Part shown: one piece after another, positions 1 to 9,074 of the stretch | Layout: each line of letters begins with the position of its first letter | Position numbering within the stretch: the first letter of the stretch is position 1 | Source: Streptomyces sp. 7-21 | Lineage (GTDB): Bacteria > Actinomycetota > Actinomycetes > Streptomycetales > Streptomycetaceae | DNA: 64,000 bases | Reading direction: 5' to 3' | Assembly (NCBI RefSeq): GCF_016741785.1 | Contig: NZ_JAERRL010000007.1 | Location: forward strand, 239,216 to 303,215 | Notes under the pieces: model-generated | Database searches by the model: none | Told to the model about the DNA's origin: nothing | What the model saw: only the letters and a program-made list of their open reading frames with translations | Position numbers and translations under genes: made by a program

Positions 1-42
1 CGCGCTCCAGGCCGGCAGCGCGCGGCGGAGCCGTGACGTCAT
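1..42 (-). CDS. truncated CDS, start only
   Basis: The first 14 codons of a minus-strand gene that runs off the left edge of the window. Its ATG overlaps the stop codon of the upstream gene in an ATGA arrangement, and a purine-rich GAGGAGG sits a few bases before it, so it is probably translationally coupled to that gene. The visible product starts MTSRLRRALPAWSA. Nothing about function can be said from this length. Confidence 0.55.
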   Translation of the reverse strand, partial: MTSRLRRALPAWSA

Positions 43-968
43 CGGACCTCCTCGGCGTACTCGGCGGTCGTCCGGCGCACGGTGTCGGCGACGAGGCGCG
101 CGAGGGCCCGCGCGTCGTGCCCGAGCCCGGACAGCGCGACGGTGGTGTCCTCCTCCTGGGAGACCGCCTGGGACGCGGGCTGGGGCTCGGGGATGGGGCG
201 GCCGTCGGCGAAGCCGGAGACCGCGTAGGCGACGACCGGGGCGCTGGTGAGAATCCGGAAGCTCCAGGAGGCGCGCTGCGCGTCGCCGAAGTCCTCAGCG
301 AGGGTGTTCTCGGGGGCGTAGCCGCGCGGCATCAGGTCCGGGCGCTCGCCCAGGCCCTCCCGCTCGAAGCGGTCGCGCAGCGCCTCCATGCCCGCCCGGT
401 CGGCCTCGGTGAACAGCAGGCCGACGGTGGTGATGCGGCTCTCCGTCTCGTCCATGTAGGTGGCGCGCACCAGGCGGTGGCAGCCGACCTGGGCGAGCAC
501 GTCCGCGAGCAGCGGGTCGAAGGCCTCGGCGCAGCCGCTGGCGGGTGCGACGGCGAGGCGGAGCCAGCGGCGGTCGGCCCCGCCGGGGCCGGCGTTCTCG
601 CCGGTCAGTTCCGGCGGGAACAGCTCGTCCACCGGCAGGTCGCGCCACAGCGAGCGCCCATCGTCGAACGCCTGCTCCGCCGCGGTGCCGCCGTCGTCGG
701 TGAGCCAGGTGCCGGCGGCGGCGCCGCCGAGCAGGCCGGTGCCGAGCACCAGGCAGACCAGGGGCGCGGCGAGGCGGGCGGAGCGCCGCACCACGATGAC
801 GGCCGGCGCGGCGGGCGGAGGGGGCCCGGCCGGTTCCGGCGGGGCGGCGGGCTGCGGCGGTGCCGCCGGCCGGGGCGGCACCGCGGGCTTCGGCGGGGCG
901 GCGGGCCGCGGGGGCCGCTGCGGCGGTGGCGGGACGGAGGCACGCCGCGGAACGAACTCGGTGCTCAT
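39..968 (-). CDS. proline-rich single-pass membrane protein, unknown function
   Basis: A 309-residue protein that I do not assign to a family. Residues about 12-55 are a low-complexity tract of PP and PA pairs. A hydrophobic segment at about 66-86 is likely a single transmembrane helix, and the C-terminal ~220 residues would then face outside. The outer part contains two cysteines (in ASGCAEAF and QVGCHRLV) that could form a disulfide. The arrangement, a disordered cytoplasmic Pro-rich tail, one helix and an extracytoplasmic domain, is common among actinobacterial cell-envelope proteins. The gene overlaps the next minus-strand gene by four bases, so the two are probably co-transcribed. Confidence 0.75.
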   Translation of the reverse strand: MSTEFVPRRASVPPPPQRPPRPAAPPKPAVPPRPAAPPQPAAPPEPAGPPPPAAPAVIVVRRSARLAAPLVCLVLGTGLLGGAAAGTWLTDDGGTAAEQAFDDGRSLWRDLPVDELFPPELTGENAGPGGADRRWLRLAVAPASGCAEAFDPLLADVLAQVGCHRLVRATYMDETESRITTVGLLFTEADRAGMEALRDRFEREGLGERPDLMPRGYAPENTLAEDFGDAQRASWSFRILTSAPVVAYAVSGFADGRPIPEPQPASQAVSQEEDTTVALSGLGHDARALARLVADTVRRTTAEYAEEVR

Positions 969-1091
969 CCGTCTACCCCCATGGCCTAGGCCCCACCGCC
1001 CGTCGCAATCGACGCGCTTACTCTACGGGCGCCGGGTCAGACCTGGGTACCGGGTCCGCGGTCGCGGCCGGCACCCCGGCGGTGTTCCCGG

Positions 1092-1134
1092 CCCCGGCGG
1101 CGGGCGGCGCGCTCCGGCCCGCCCGCCGCCGGGG
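1092..1134 (-). terminator. hairpin terminator after the antiporter gene
   Basis: A 14-bp perfect inverted repeat (CCCCGGCGGCGGGC and its complement) with a 15-base loop lies about 75 bases downstream of the antiporter stop codon. There is no U-tract, which is usual for Streptomyces terminators. The rest of the 969-1208 gap shows no gene. Confidence 0.5.
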
Positions 1135-1208
1135 GCGGACCGGGCGGGCCGGAGCCCGGATCCGGCGACCGCCGCGCGTCCCCCTCCGCGCGGCGCGGCC
1201 GGCGCCGT

Positions 1209-2453
1209 CTACCGCTCGCTGAGCGCGGGGTCAGGCAGCTCCTCCGCAGCGATTGCGGCCTGCGGCTCGTTCTCCTTCTTGCGCTCTTTGGGCAGCAGCC
1301 GGGCTACCCAGTGCGAGCGTCCGGCGACCAGCGGGGACACGACCGCCAGGATGAGCACGTAGCCCGCGATGAACGGCGACAGCCGCGCATCGAGCCCGGC
1401 CGCTGCGGCCATGGTGGCCAGGATGAGGGCGAACTCACCGCGGGCGACCAGCGTGGTGGCCACGTTGGCCGTGGCACGCGGCCCGAAGCTGTAGAGCCGT
1501 GCGGTGAACAGCCCCGAGGCCAGGTTCACCGTCAGCGTCACGAGGACGGCGATGAGCACCGGCCAGATCACGCTCGGCAGGTCCCCGGGATCGATGGACA
1601 CTCCGAAGCCGAAGAAGAAGATCGCGGCGAAGGCATCGCGCAGCGGGTGGACCAGCTTGCGGATGCGCTCCCCGGAGCCCGTGTTGCCGAGCATGAAGCC
1701 GACCATGAAGGCGGCGATGGCGTCGGCCACGCCGAAGCGCTCAGCGATGCCGGAGACCAGCACGGCTGCCCCGAGGAAGGAGATGACGAGCAGCTCGTCG
1801 TCGTTGATGGCGAAGAGCCGTCCGACGATGCGCCTCCCGTACCGTGCGGCCAGGGCGAGGACGAGCAGGAAGCCGAACGCCTTGGCCATCTGCCAGAGCA
1901 TCTCACCTGAGTTCTCCGCGCCCGAGATCACGGGCTGGAGCGCCGCGAGGTACATCGCCAGGAAGATGTCGTCGACGACGATGATGCCCAGAATCGGCTT
2001 GCTCTCGGGGTTCCCGATGCGGCCGAGGTCGACCAGGATCTTGGTGACGATGGCCGATGACGAGATGCCGAGCACACCGGCGAGGACAAAGGCCTCCGCG
2101 GTGCCCCAGCCGAGGGCGAAGCCGAACGCGAGCCCCGCGCCCACGTTGAGCACGAGGTACATGGTCCCCGCCGCCACCATCTTCTTGCCGCCGGCTTTGA
2201 GGTCGTCCACGTTGAACTCAAGGCCGAGGTAGAACAGCAGCAGCACCAGGCCGAGGGCCGTGAGCATCTCCAGATCGTGCGCATCCTCGATGAGCACGTA
2301 TCCGGGGGTGTGGGGGCCGAGCATGATGCCGGCCAGGATGAACAGGGGAATCGTGGGCAGCCCGATGCGGCTGCCGAGACGGGCGAGGATCGCGGCGGCG
2401 ACGAAGGCGCCGCCCATGGCAAGCAAGGTGTCAGCGTGTCCCACGGCCGTCAC
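1209..2453 (-). CDS. cation:proton antiporter, CPA2/Kef type
   Basis: A 414-residue integral membrane protein built of about 12 hydrophobic segments, matching the Na+/H+ exchanger domain of the CPA2 (KefB/GerN-like) family. Such proteins exchange Na+ or K+ for H+ across the cytoplasmic membrane. The N-terminal part carries the family-like stretch LPLF-ILAG-LGP and the helix LLLFYLGLEF, and the centre has the conserved VVDDIFLA containing the paired aspartates of the ion site. No RCK/TrkA-N nucleotide-binding domain follows, and no TrkA-C partner gene is adjacent, so gating is not evident from the sequence. The start used is GTG at 2453; a second GTG at 2444 is possible. It is transcribed away from the exonuclease gene. 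Confidence 0.88.
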   Translation of the reverse strand: MTAVGHADTLLAMGGAFVAAAILARLGSRIGLPTIPLFILAGIMLGPHTPGYVLIEDAHDLEMLTALGLVLLLFYLGLEFNVDDLKAGGKKMVAAGTMYLVLNVGAGLAFGFALGWGTAEAFVLAGVLGISSSAIVTKILVDLGRIGNPESKPILGIIVVDDIFLAMYLAALQPVISGAENSGEMLWQMAKAFGFLLVLALAARYGRRIVGRLFAINDDELLVISFLGAAVLVSGIAERFGVADAIAAFMVGFMLGNTGSGERIRKLVHPLRDAFAAIFFFGFGVSIDPGDLPSVIWPVLIAVLVTLTVNLASGLFTARLYSFGPRATANVATTLVARGEFALILATMAAAAGLDARLSPFIAGYVLILAVVSPLVAGRSHWVARLLPKERKKENEPQAAIAAEELPDPALSER

Positions 2454-2659
2454 CCGCGTCCGTCATGAGCGGGGACGAAACGGACTTCGCGCGGGTGGCG
2501 GCTGCCGGGTCGGGCGGGCGTCAGTGAGCGGATGGTTCCTCCTCCTTAGCTCCTTGGCGTCCGACAGTTCGGTCAGGATCAGCGTCAAGAAAGCGTTAAT
2601 GGTTAGCTTAACAAACCAATTTCTGGCGAGCCAGATGTCCTCGTTCCTCACGGTGCGGG
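2454..2659. promoter_or_regulatory. divergent promoter region with AT-rich island
   Basis: This 206-bp gap separates the divergent antiporter and exonuclease genes and must hold both promoters. Positions about 2580-2625 are unusually AT-rich for this window and contain GTTA and TAAC half-sites around GCT. I cannot assign exact -35 and -10 boxes. Confidence 0.5.
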
Positions 2660-3601
2660 ATGATCGCTGCTGTGACGTCTACGCCCAGCCGCCTGATGCT
2701 GCTCGACACCGCTTCGCTGTACTTCCGGGCCTACTTCGGGGTCCCCGAATCAGTCCGCGCCCCCGACGGCACCCCCGTCAACGCCGTGCGCGGCCTGCTC
2801 GACTTCCTCGCCCGCCTGGTCCGCGACCACCGCCCCGCAGGACTCGTGGCCTGCATGGACGAGGACTGGCGCCCCGCCTGGCGCGTCGAACTGATCCCCA
2901 GTTACAAAGCGCACCGGGTAGCAGAGGAGACGGATACGGGCGCCAGCACCGAGACCGTCCCCGACACCCTCTCCCCGCAGGTGCCAGTCATCGAGAACGT
3001 GCTCGACGCGCTCGGTATTCCCCGCCTCGGCGCCCCCGGATACGAAGCGGACGACGTGATCGGCACTCTCACCGCGCGCGCCAGCGGCCCGGTGGACATC
3101 GTCACCGGCGACCGCGACCTGTACCAGCTGGTCGACGACGCGCGCGGCGTCCGCGTGCTCTTCCCCGTCAAGGGCGTCGGCACGCTGTCCGTGGTCGACG
3201 GCGCCGCGCTGCGGGAGAAGTACGGCGTCGACGGCCCCGGCTACGCCGACCTGGCCCTGCTGCGCGGCGACCCCAGCGACGGCCTGCCGGGCGTCCCCGG
3301 CATCGGTGAGAAGACCGCCGCCAGGCTGCTCGCCCGCCACGGCGACCTTGACGGGATCCTCGCGGCGCTCGATGACCCGTCAGCACCGTTCACCCCCGCC
3401 CAGCGCAGGCGCCTGGACGAGGCCCGGCCGTACCTCGCCGTCGCGCCCCGCGTCGTCCGCGTCGCCACCGACGTGCCGCTGCCCGGCCACGACCCGGCGC
3501 TGCCGCGCGCGCCCCGCGATCCGCAGGGCCTGGCGGCGCTTGACGCCCGCTGGAACCTCGGCGGCCCGCTGCGCCGGCTGCTGGAGGCGCTGGCTGGCTG
3601 A
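2660..3601 (+). CDS. 5'-3' exonuclease (PolA N-terminal-domain type)
   Basis: A 313-residue stand-alone homologue of the 5' nuclease domain of DNA polymerase I, which removes RNA primers and 5' flaps. Acidic metal-binding residues are visible in MLLDTASL near the start, in ACMDEDW, in GYEADDVIGT and in VTGDRDLYQL. A helix-hairpin-helix (LPGVPGIGEKTAARLL) follows at about 215-230 and fits flap DNA binding. The C-terminus ends without a polymerase domain. The ATG at 2660 has only a weak ribosome-binding site; a GTG four codons later could also start. It converges with helY. Confidence 0.88.
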   Translation: MIAAVTSTPSRLMLLDTASLYFRAYFGVPESVRAPDGTPVNAVRGLLDFLARLVRDHRPAGLVACMDEDWRPAWRVELIPSYKAHRVAEETDTGASTETVPDTLSPQVPVIENVLDALGIPRLGAPGYEADDVIGTLTARASGPVDIVTGDRDLYQLVDDARGVRVLFPVKGVGTLSVVDGAALREKYGVDGPGYADLALLRGDPSDGLPGVPGIGEKTAARLLARHGDLDGILAALDDPSAPFTPAQRRRLDEARPYLAVAPRVVRVATDVPLPGHDPALPRAPRDPQGLAALDARWNLGGPLRRLLEALAG

Positions 3602-3632
3602 CGGAGGGCCAGCCGGCCCCGCCGGCCAGCGT

Positions 3633-6455
3633 TCAGCCCACAGAGCTGTACGCCACCACGCCGCGCCGCATCGCGTCCACCGCCCGGCGGGCGGTCGGCC
3701 CGACGGTCCCGTCCTCCGGCGCCGCCACCGCGAGCTGCCCCAGCACGTCGATGATCTGCTTGCACCAGCGGACGAAGTCGCCGGCGGGCATATCGGCGTC
3801 CCTGAGCACCTGGTCGAGGCCGCGGCCTTGGGCCCACTGGTACGCGGCCCAGGCGAAGCCCAGATCGGGCTCGCGCTGGCCGACGCCGGACGCCTGGTTG
3901 ATGCGGTGGCGCTCCTCGGCGTCGTCCAGCCGCCCCCAGATGCGGACCATCTCGCTCAGCGCCTGCCGGGTCCTGCCGCCCGGCAGCTCCGGCGGCGGCG
4001 CGTCGTCGGTGACCCTCGCCTCGTACACCAGCGCGGAGGCGCAGGCCGCCAGGTCGGCCGGGCCCAGGCCCTCCCAGACCCCTTCCCGCAGGCACTCGCT
4101 CGCCAGCAGGTCCAGCTCGCCGTACAGCCGCGCCAGCCGGCGGCCGTGCGCCGTCACCTCGTCCCCGCGCAGGTAGCCGAGCTCGGTCAGCAGGGCGCAG
4201 ACCTGGTCGAAGGTGCGGGCAATGGTGTTCGTCCTGCCCTCGATGCGGCGCTCCAGCTGCCGGGTGTCACGGCGCAGCCGGTAATACCGCTCCGCCCACC
4301 GCGCGTGATCCTCGCGCTCGTCACAGCCGTGGCAGGGATGGGCGCGGATCGCGGCGCGCAGGCGGGTGATCTCCTCGTCCTCCGCCGCGTCCGAGCGGCG
4401 GCGCCGGTGCCGCCGCGGCTGGTCGTCCGCCCAGGCCGCCGCGCCCGCCTTGGTGCGCAGCGCCGAGGCCAGATCGCGGCGCGAGGCGGGGCTGCGCGGG
4501 TTGAACGACTTCGGGATGCGCATCCGGTCCAGCGGCTCGACCGGCACCGGGAAGTCCGCCGAGGCCAGCCGCTTGACCTGCCGCTCGGCGGTCAGCACCA
4601 GCGGCCGGGGCGCCTCGTGGTAGTCATAGCCGCGGCGTCCGGGGCTGCGGCCGCCCGAGGTGCCCGGATCCAGCACGAGCGCCAGGCCGGCGAACCTGCC
4701 CGCCGGCACCCGGATGATGTCACCGGGCCGCAGCCGCTCCAGCGCGGTCGCGGCGGCGGCGCGGCGCTGGGCGGTGCCCTGGCGCGCCAGCTCCTTCTCG
4801 CGGTCCTTCAGCTGCCGGCGCAGCGCCGCGTACTCCTCAAAGTCGCCCAGGTGGCACGTCATGGCCTCCCGGTAGCCGGCCAGGCCCGCCTCGTTGCGCT
4901 GCACCTGGCGGGAGATGCCGACCACCGCGCGGTCCGCCTGGAACTGCGCGAAGGAGGTCTCCAGCAGCTCGCGCGAGCGGTGCCTGCCGAACTGGCCGAC
5001 CAGGTTGACCGCCATGTTGTACGAGGGCCGGAACGACGAGCGCAGCGGGTACGTGCGCGTACCCGCCAGCCCGGCCAGCGCCTCGGGGTCCATGCCGCGC
5101 TGCCACAGCACCACGGCGTGGCCCTCCACGTCGATGCCGCGCCGCCCGGCGCGGCCGGTCAGCTGGGTGTACTCGCCCGGCGTGATGTCGGCGTGCTGCT
5201 CGCCGTTCCACTTCACGAGCTTCTCCAGCACCACTGACCGCGCCGGCATGTTGATGCCCAGGGCGAGGGTCTCGGTGGCGAAGACGGCCTTCACCAGCCC
5301 CCGCACGAACAGCTCCTCGACGACCTCCTTGAAGGTCGGCAGCATGCCGGCGTGGTGCGCCGCGATGCCGCGCTCCAGGCCCTCCAGCCACTCGAAGTAG
5401 CCCAGCACGTGCAGGTCCTCGTCCGGGATGGACGCCGTGCGCGCCTCCACGATCTCGCGCACCTCGCTGCGGGCGCGCGCGTCGTTGAGCCGCAGCCCCG
5501 CGTACAGGCACTGCTGCACGGCGGCCTCGCAGCCCGCGCGGCTGAAGATGAACGTGATCGCCGGCAGCAGCCCCGCGGCGTCCAGTCTGCTGATCACCTC
5601 GGGGCGGCTGGGCGTGTACAGGCGGGCGCGCTGGCGCCGCTCCCGCTCCCGCTCGGCGGCGCGGCGGCGGTCACGGCCGCCCCGGTAGCGCTCGCGGCCG
5701 AGCGGGCGGCTGTTCTCCAGCCGCGCCATGCGCAGCAGGTCGGGGTTGACCGCGCGCCGGTCGCCCTTCTCCTCGAACAGGTCGTACAGGCGCCGCCCGG
5801 CGAGCACGTGCTGCCACAGCGGCACCGGGCGGTGCTCGGAGACGATGACCTCCGTGTCGCCGCGCACGGCCTCCAGCCAGTCGCCGAACTCCTCGGCGTT
5901 GGACACCGTCGCGGACAGCGAGACCAGCGTCACGGACTCGGGGAGGTGGATGATCACCTCTTCCCACACCGCGCCCCGGAACCGGTCCGACAGGTAGTGC
6001 ACCTCGTCCATGACCACGTAGCCGAGGCCGGCGAGTGAGGAGGAGCCCGCGTAGAGCATGTTCCGCAGCACCTCGGTGGTCATCACGACCACGGGCGCCT
6101 CGGGGCTGACGCTGTTGTCGCCGGTGAGCAGGCCGACCTTGCCCGGGCCGTAGCGCTTGACCAGGTCGGCGTACTTCTGGTTGGACAGCGCCTTGATCGG
6201 CGTGGTGTAGAAGCACTTGCGGCCCTGCGTCAGGGCCAGGTGAACGGCGAACTCACCGACCACCGTCTTGCCGGAGCCGGTCGGTGCCGCCACCAGAACG
6301 CCCTTCCCGGCTTCGAGGGCCCGGCACGCCTCGAGCTGGAACGGGTCCAGCTCGAAGCCGTACATCTCGCGGAAGGGGGCGAGCGCGGTAGCCTGCTCGG
6401 CCGCGCGCCGGCGAGCGGCGGCGTAGCGCTCGGCGGGTGACATCTCGGCGGTCAT
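3633..6455 (-). CDS. helY: Ski2-like DEVH-box RNA helicase HelY
   Basis: A 940-residue superfamily 2 helicase. Walker A is APTGSGKT near residue 60, the Walker B box is DEVH in VMDEVHYLSD, motif III is SLSATVSN, and motif VI is QLTGRAGRRG. The C-terminal half carries the DUF3516/DSHCT-like helical region that completes Ski2/Mtr4-type helicases. The family unwinds RNA and is thought to serve RNA turnover in actinobacteria. It is the last gene of a long minus-strand run that begins with the paf/tat genes, and it ends 31 bases from the convergent exonuclease stop. Confidence 0.93.
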   Translation of the reverse strand: MTAEMSPAERYAAARRRAAEQATALAPFREMYGFELDPFQLEACRALEAGKGVLVAAPTGSGKTVVGEFAVHLALTQGRKCFYTTPIKALSNQKYADLVKRYGPGKVGLLTGDNSVSPEAPVVVMTTEVLRNMLYAGSSSLAGLGYVVMDEVHYLSDRFRGAVWEEVIIHLPESVTLVSLSATVSNAEEFGDWLEAVRGDTEVIVSEHRPVPLWQHVLAGRRLYDLFEEKGDRRAVNPDLLRMARLENSRPLGRERYRGGRDRRRAAERERERRQRARLYTPSRPEVISRLDAAGLLPAITFIFSRAGCEAAVQQCLYAGLRLNDARARSEVREIVEARTASIPDEDLHVLGYFEWLEGLERGIAAHHAGMLPTFKEVVEELFVRGLVKAVFATETLALGINMPARSVVLEKLVKWNGEQHADITPGEYTQLTGRAGRRGIDVEGHAVVLWQRGMDPEALAGLAGTRTYPLRSSFRPSYNMAVNLVGQFGRHRSRELLETSFAQFQADRAVVGISRQVQRNEAGLAGYREAMTCHLGDFEEYAALRRQLKDREKELARQGTAQRRAAAATALERLRPGDIIRVPAGRFAGLALVLDPGTSGGRSPGRRGYDYHEAPRPLVLTAERQVKRLASADFPVPVEPLDRMRIPKSFNPRSPASRRDLASALRTKAGAAAWADDQPRRHRRRRSDAAEDEEITRLRAAIRAHPCHGCDEREDHARWAERYYRLRRDTRQLERRIEGRTNTIARTFDQVCALLTELGYLRGDEVTAHGRRLARLYGELDLLASECLREGVWEGLGPADLAACASALVYEARVTDDAPPPELPGGRTRQALSEMVRIWGRLDDAEERHRINQASGVGQREPDLGFAWAAYQWAQGRGLDQVLRDADMPAGDFVRWCKQIIDVLGQLAVAAPEDGTVGPTARRAVDAMRRGVVAYSSVG

Positions 6456-6512
6456 TGTGGCTACGAGCCTACCGGCCGCCCGCCGCCCGGGCCGCAGATG
6501 CCGTGGCCCGCC

Positions 6513-7442
6513 TCACAGCCGGGCTCCCAGGACGCGGACGGCGCCCCGGACGCAGGTGGCGGTCAGCGGCAGCGGGCCGAGCCGCTCGCCGTCGGCGTAG
6601 CCGGTCACGCCCGGCGCGTGCAGCGTGACCGCGGCGGCACGGTGCACGGTCACGGCGGGGTGGCTCAGGTGCGTGCCGCGGAAGACGCGGGGGAAGAAGC
6701 GCAGCAGTTCCGCCCGGCCGCACTCCCCCACGATCGTCACATCGAACAGCCCGTCGTCCGCACGCGCGCCCGCGCAGATCCGCATGCCGCCGCCGTAGCT
6801 GGCGCCGTTGCCGACCGCGACGAGCGTGGCGGGGACGGGCAGCCAGTCGCCGCCGTCGAGCCGGATCCGGAACGGCAGCGGGCGCAGCGCGGCCAGTTCG
6901 GCGAGCACGGCCGCGTCGTACCGGAGCCGGCCGCGGGGCCAGCGCATCCGGTTGCCCCGCTCGGTGACGCGCGAGTCGAAGCCGGCGGCCAGCACCCCGC
7001 CGAACCAGGTGGAGCCGGCGCGGCCCAGGTCGACGGCGGTCAGGTCGCGCGTGCGCAGTGCCGCCGCGACGGCGACGGCGGCCGCAGCGGGACCGCGCCG
7101 GGGCAGGCCGCAGGCGCGGGCGAAGTCGTTGCCGGTGCCGGCGGCGATGATGCCGAGGGGGACGCTGGTGCCGGCGACCGCCTGGAGCGCCAGCGAGACC
7201 AGACCGTCGCCGCCGACCGCGACCAGCGCCGCGGGGTCTCCGGCGACCGCTGCCCGCGCGCGGCGCAGCGTGTCCGCCGCGTCGGCGCCCGTGACCGCGC
7301 GCACGGTGTGCCCGGCGCCGCGCAGGACGCGGGCGGCGAGGAGGGCGTCACGGGCGGCGCGGCCGCGGCCGGCCGCCGGGTTCACCAGGAGGGCTATGTC
7401 CCGGGCCGCCGCCCCGGCCGCGGCCGGGCCGGGCGCCGTCAC
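6513..7442 (-). CDS. diacylglycerol kinase family lipid kinase
   Basis: A 309-residue member of the DAGK/sphingosine-kinase superfamily, which phosphorylates lipid or related hydroxyl groups with ATP. The nucleotide-binding motif VAVGGDGLVS (usual GGDGT) is at about 80, preceded by LLVNPAAGRG and followed by GTGNDFARACGLP, both diagnostic of the family. Its GTG start overlaps the tatC stop codon by four bases, so translation is probably coupled to tatC. The true substrate cannot be read from the sequence; diacylglycerol or a phosphatidylinositol precursor are both possible. Confidence 0.88.
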   Translation of the reverse strand: MTAPGPAAAGAAARDIALLVNPAAGRGRAARDALLAARVLRGAGHTVRAVTGADAADTLRRARAAVAGDPAALVAVGGDGLVSLALQAVAGTSVPLGIIAAGTGNDFARACGLPRRGPAAAAVAVAAALRTRDLTAVDLGRAGSTWFGGVLAAGFDSRVTERGNRMRWPRGRLRYDAAVLAELAALRPLPFRIRLDGGDWLPVPATLVAVGNGASYGGGMRICAGARADDGLFDVTIVGECGRAELLRFFPRVFRGTHLSHPAVTVHRAAAVTLHAPGVTGYADGERLGPLPLTATCVRGAVRVLGARL

Positions 7443-8341
7443 GTGGCGTCGTCGTAGCCGTTGCGCCGTTCCCCGCCGTCATCCGTTCCGAGGGAGGAGG
7501 CAGGCTCGATGACGGACGGCGTGAGATCGAGCTCGGAGGCCTCGTCGTCGCTCAGCTCGGCGTCCGGGTTGCGCTTGCGCCGCCGCAGGTCGTTCACGAG
7601 CGCGATGAGGACGGCGATGAAGTACAGGCCCGTGACGGGGATCTGGAGCGCGATCATCGACATGATGTCGGTCGGAGTGACCGCGGCCGCGAAGACCGCG
7701 ATGCCGACGACCATCCAGCGCCACCAGCTCAGCATCCGCTTGCCGCTGACGACGCCGCCGAAGTTCAGCAGGACCAGCAGCAGCGGCAGCTCGAAGGCGA
7801 AGCCGAAGCCGATGGCCATCCGCATCGTGATGTCGAGCACATCCTCGACGGAGACCAGGTTCTGCGCGTCGTCGGCGGTGAAGCTCAGCAGCACCGGGAG
7901 GGCGCGGGGCAGCATCCAGTACGCGAAGTACGCGCCCAGCACGAAAAGCGGCACACCCACGGCGACGACGGCGCGGCTGTACTTCTTCTCGTGCTGGTGC
8001 AGGCCGGGCGCGATGAAGGCCCACGCCTGGTAGAGCCAGACCGGCGAGGCCACGATGAGCCCCACGAGGAGGGAAACCTTGATGTAGGTCGCGAACGGCG
8101 TCGTCACGCCGTGCTGCGTGACCGTGGCGCAGTGCCCGCCGGTCGGGTCGTCATCCGGGCCGCATTCGGGCACCGGATCCGTCAGGAAGTTCAGAACATC
8201 CTTGGCGAAGAACAGCGCGACGATGCAGACGACGATGATCGCCACGACGGACACCGCAAGGCGGTTGCGCAGCTCACGGAGGTGTTCCGTCAGCGGCATC
8301 CGCCCCTCGGGATCCCTCTGCTTCCGGGCGGTCCTAGGCAC
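7439..8341 (-). CDS. tatC: Sec-independent protein translocase subunit TatC
   Basis: A 300-residue polytopic membrane protein with the TatC signatures: an N-terminal MPLTEHLRELRNR before the first helix, the periplasmic FxTYIKVS region and the conserved FAFELPLLL in the second half. TatC is the receptor for twin-arginine signal peptides and works with TatA to export folded proteins. The C-terminal ~50 residues are an acidic cytoplasmic tail, which is longer than in E. coli but normal for Streptomyces. It lies directly downstream of tatA and overlaps the lipid-kinase gene by four bases. Confidence 0.95.
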   Translation of the reverse strand: MPRTARKQRDPEGRMPLTEHLRELRNRLAVSVVAIIVVCIVALFFAKDVLNFLTDPVPECGPDDDPTGGHCATVTQHGVTTPFATYIKVSLLVGLIVASPVWLYQAWAFIAPGLHQHEKKYSRAVVAVGVPLFVLGAYFAYWMLPRALPVLLSFTADDAQNLVSVEDVLDITMRMAIGFGFAFELPLLLVLLNFGGVVSGKRMLSWWRWMVVGIAVFAAAVTPTDIMSMIALQIPVTGLYFIAVLIALVNDLRRRKRNPDAELSDDEASELDLTPSVIEPASSLGTDDGGERRNGYDDAT

Positions 8342-8422
8342 CCCACGTCCTCATCTCGTAGGGCGGCCGGACCCGTCCGGCCGCCTCACCCTCACTCTCC
8401 GGCCTCGTCAGGCAGCGGATCG

Positions 8423-8707
8423 TCAGCTCTGCGTGGTGCCCTTCGGCTCGTCGACCGGCCGGGCGCTGGCCACGTCGCCGGGAGCGGCCTGGATGGTCTT
8501 GGGCGCCACCGTCTGCTGGGCGGTGCCGTCCTGCGCCGGCTCGGGGCTGGCGGTCTTCCCGTCGTTGCGCATGGCGGACGTCTCACTCTTGAGGATGCGC
8601 ATCGACTTCCCCAGCGCACGCGCCGTGTCCGGCAGCCGCTTCGCCCCGAAGACGAGGACGACGATGACGAGGATGAGGACGATCTGCCACGGTCCGATCT
8701 GGCCCAT
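8423..8707 (-). CDS. tatA: Sec-independent protein translocase subunit TatA
   Basis: A 94-residue protein with one N-terminal transmembrane helix (about 7-22), the FGAKRLPD hinge that is typical of TatA, then an amphipathic helix and a hydrophilic, glutamine/proline-rich tail. TatA oligomers form the passage used by folded Tat substrates such as cofactor-containing enzymes. It lies between the small membrane protein gene and tatC, and probably shares their transcript. Confidence 0.94.
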   Translation of the reverse strand: MGQIGPWQIVLILVIVVLVFGAKRLPDTARALGKSMRILKSETSAMRNDGKTASPEPAQDGTAQQTVAPKTIQAAPGDVASARPVDEPKGTTQS

Positions 8708-8850
8708 AATTCCGTCTTCTCTCTCATCGGGGGAAAGTTCTGGCAGCCGTGCCGGAGAGGAAGACTACCTCCTTATCCCGCACGAGCTGCAATCCTAACG
8801 CCCGGGGGTGAACAGAAATCAATGCCCAGGCGTACCCAAATTCTTCCCCG

Positions 8851-9057
8851 CTATTCCCGCTGTACTCCCGCGCGCCTCATCTGTCCCGCCCTCGCGGCCA
8901 GCGGCGCGGCGGACCGCTCCAGGTCAGCGGCGGCGCGCTCGAGGCGTTCCGTCGACTCGGCGACGGCGCGGGCCAGCCGCCGCACCTCCAGCCCGACCCG
9001 CACGGCGAGCACCCCAAGCACGGCCAGGCCCGCCACCGCCAGCACGATCTGCGTCAT
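8851..9057 (-). CDS. small membrane protein with coiled-coil tail, unknown
   Basis: A 68-residue protein between pafC and tatA. Residues about 3-24 are a hydrophobic helix (IVLAVAGLAVLGVLAV), followed by a charged Ala/Glu/Arg-rich region with heptad character that should form a helix or coiled coil. The ATG at 9057 is 18 bases after the pafC stop; a GTG at 9069 is an alternative start. I know no function for it. Its position between a regulator pair and the Tat genes suggests co-transcription but says nothing about its role. Confidence 0.55.
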   Translation of the reverse strand: MTQIVLAVAGLAVLGVLAVRVGLEVRRLARAVAESTERLERAAADLERSAAPLAARAGQMRRAGVQRE

Positions 9058-9074
9058 CGGCCAGAACACCGCCG

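Noticed and set aside
3590..3630. Bidirectional terminator between the exonuclease gene and helY
   Set aside because: Only a 6-bp GCCGGC stem around CCC can be drawn, which is expected by chance in this composition.
3306..5237. A 643-codon plus-strand frame over helY
   Set aside because: Antisense to the helicase; composition is low complexity and no family is recognisable.
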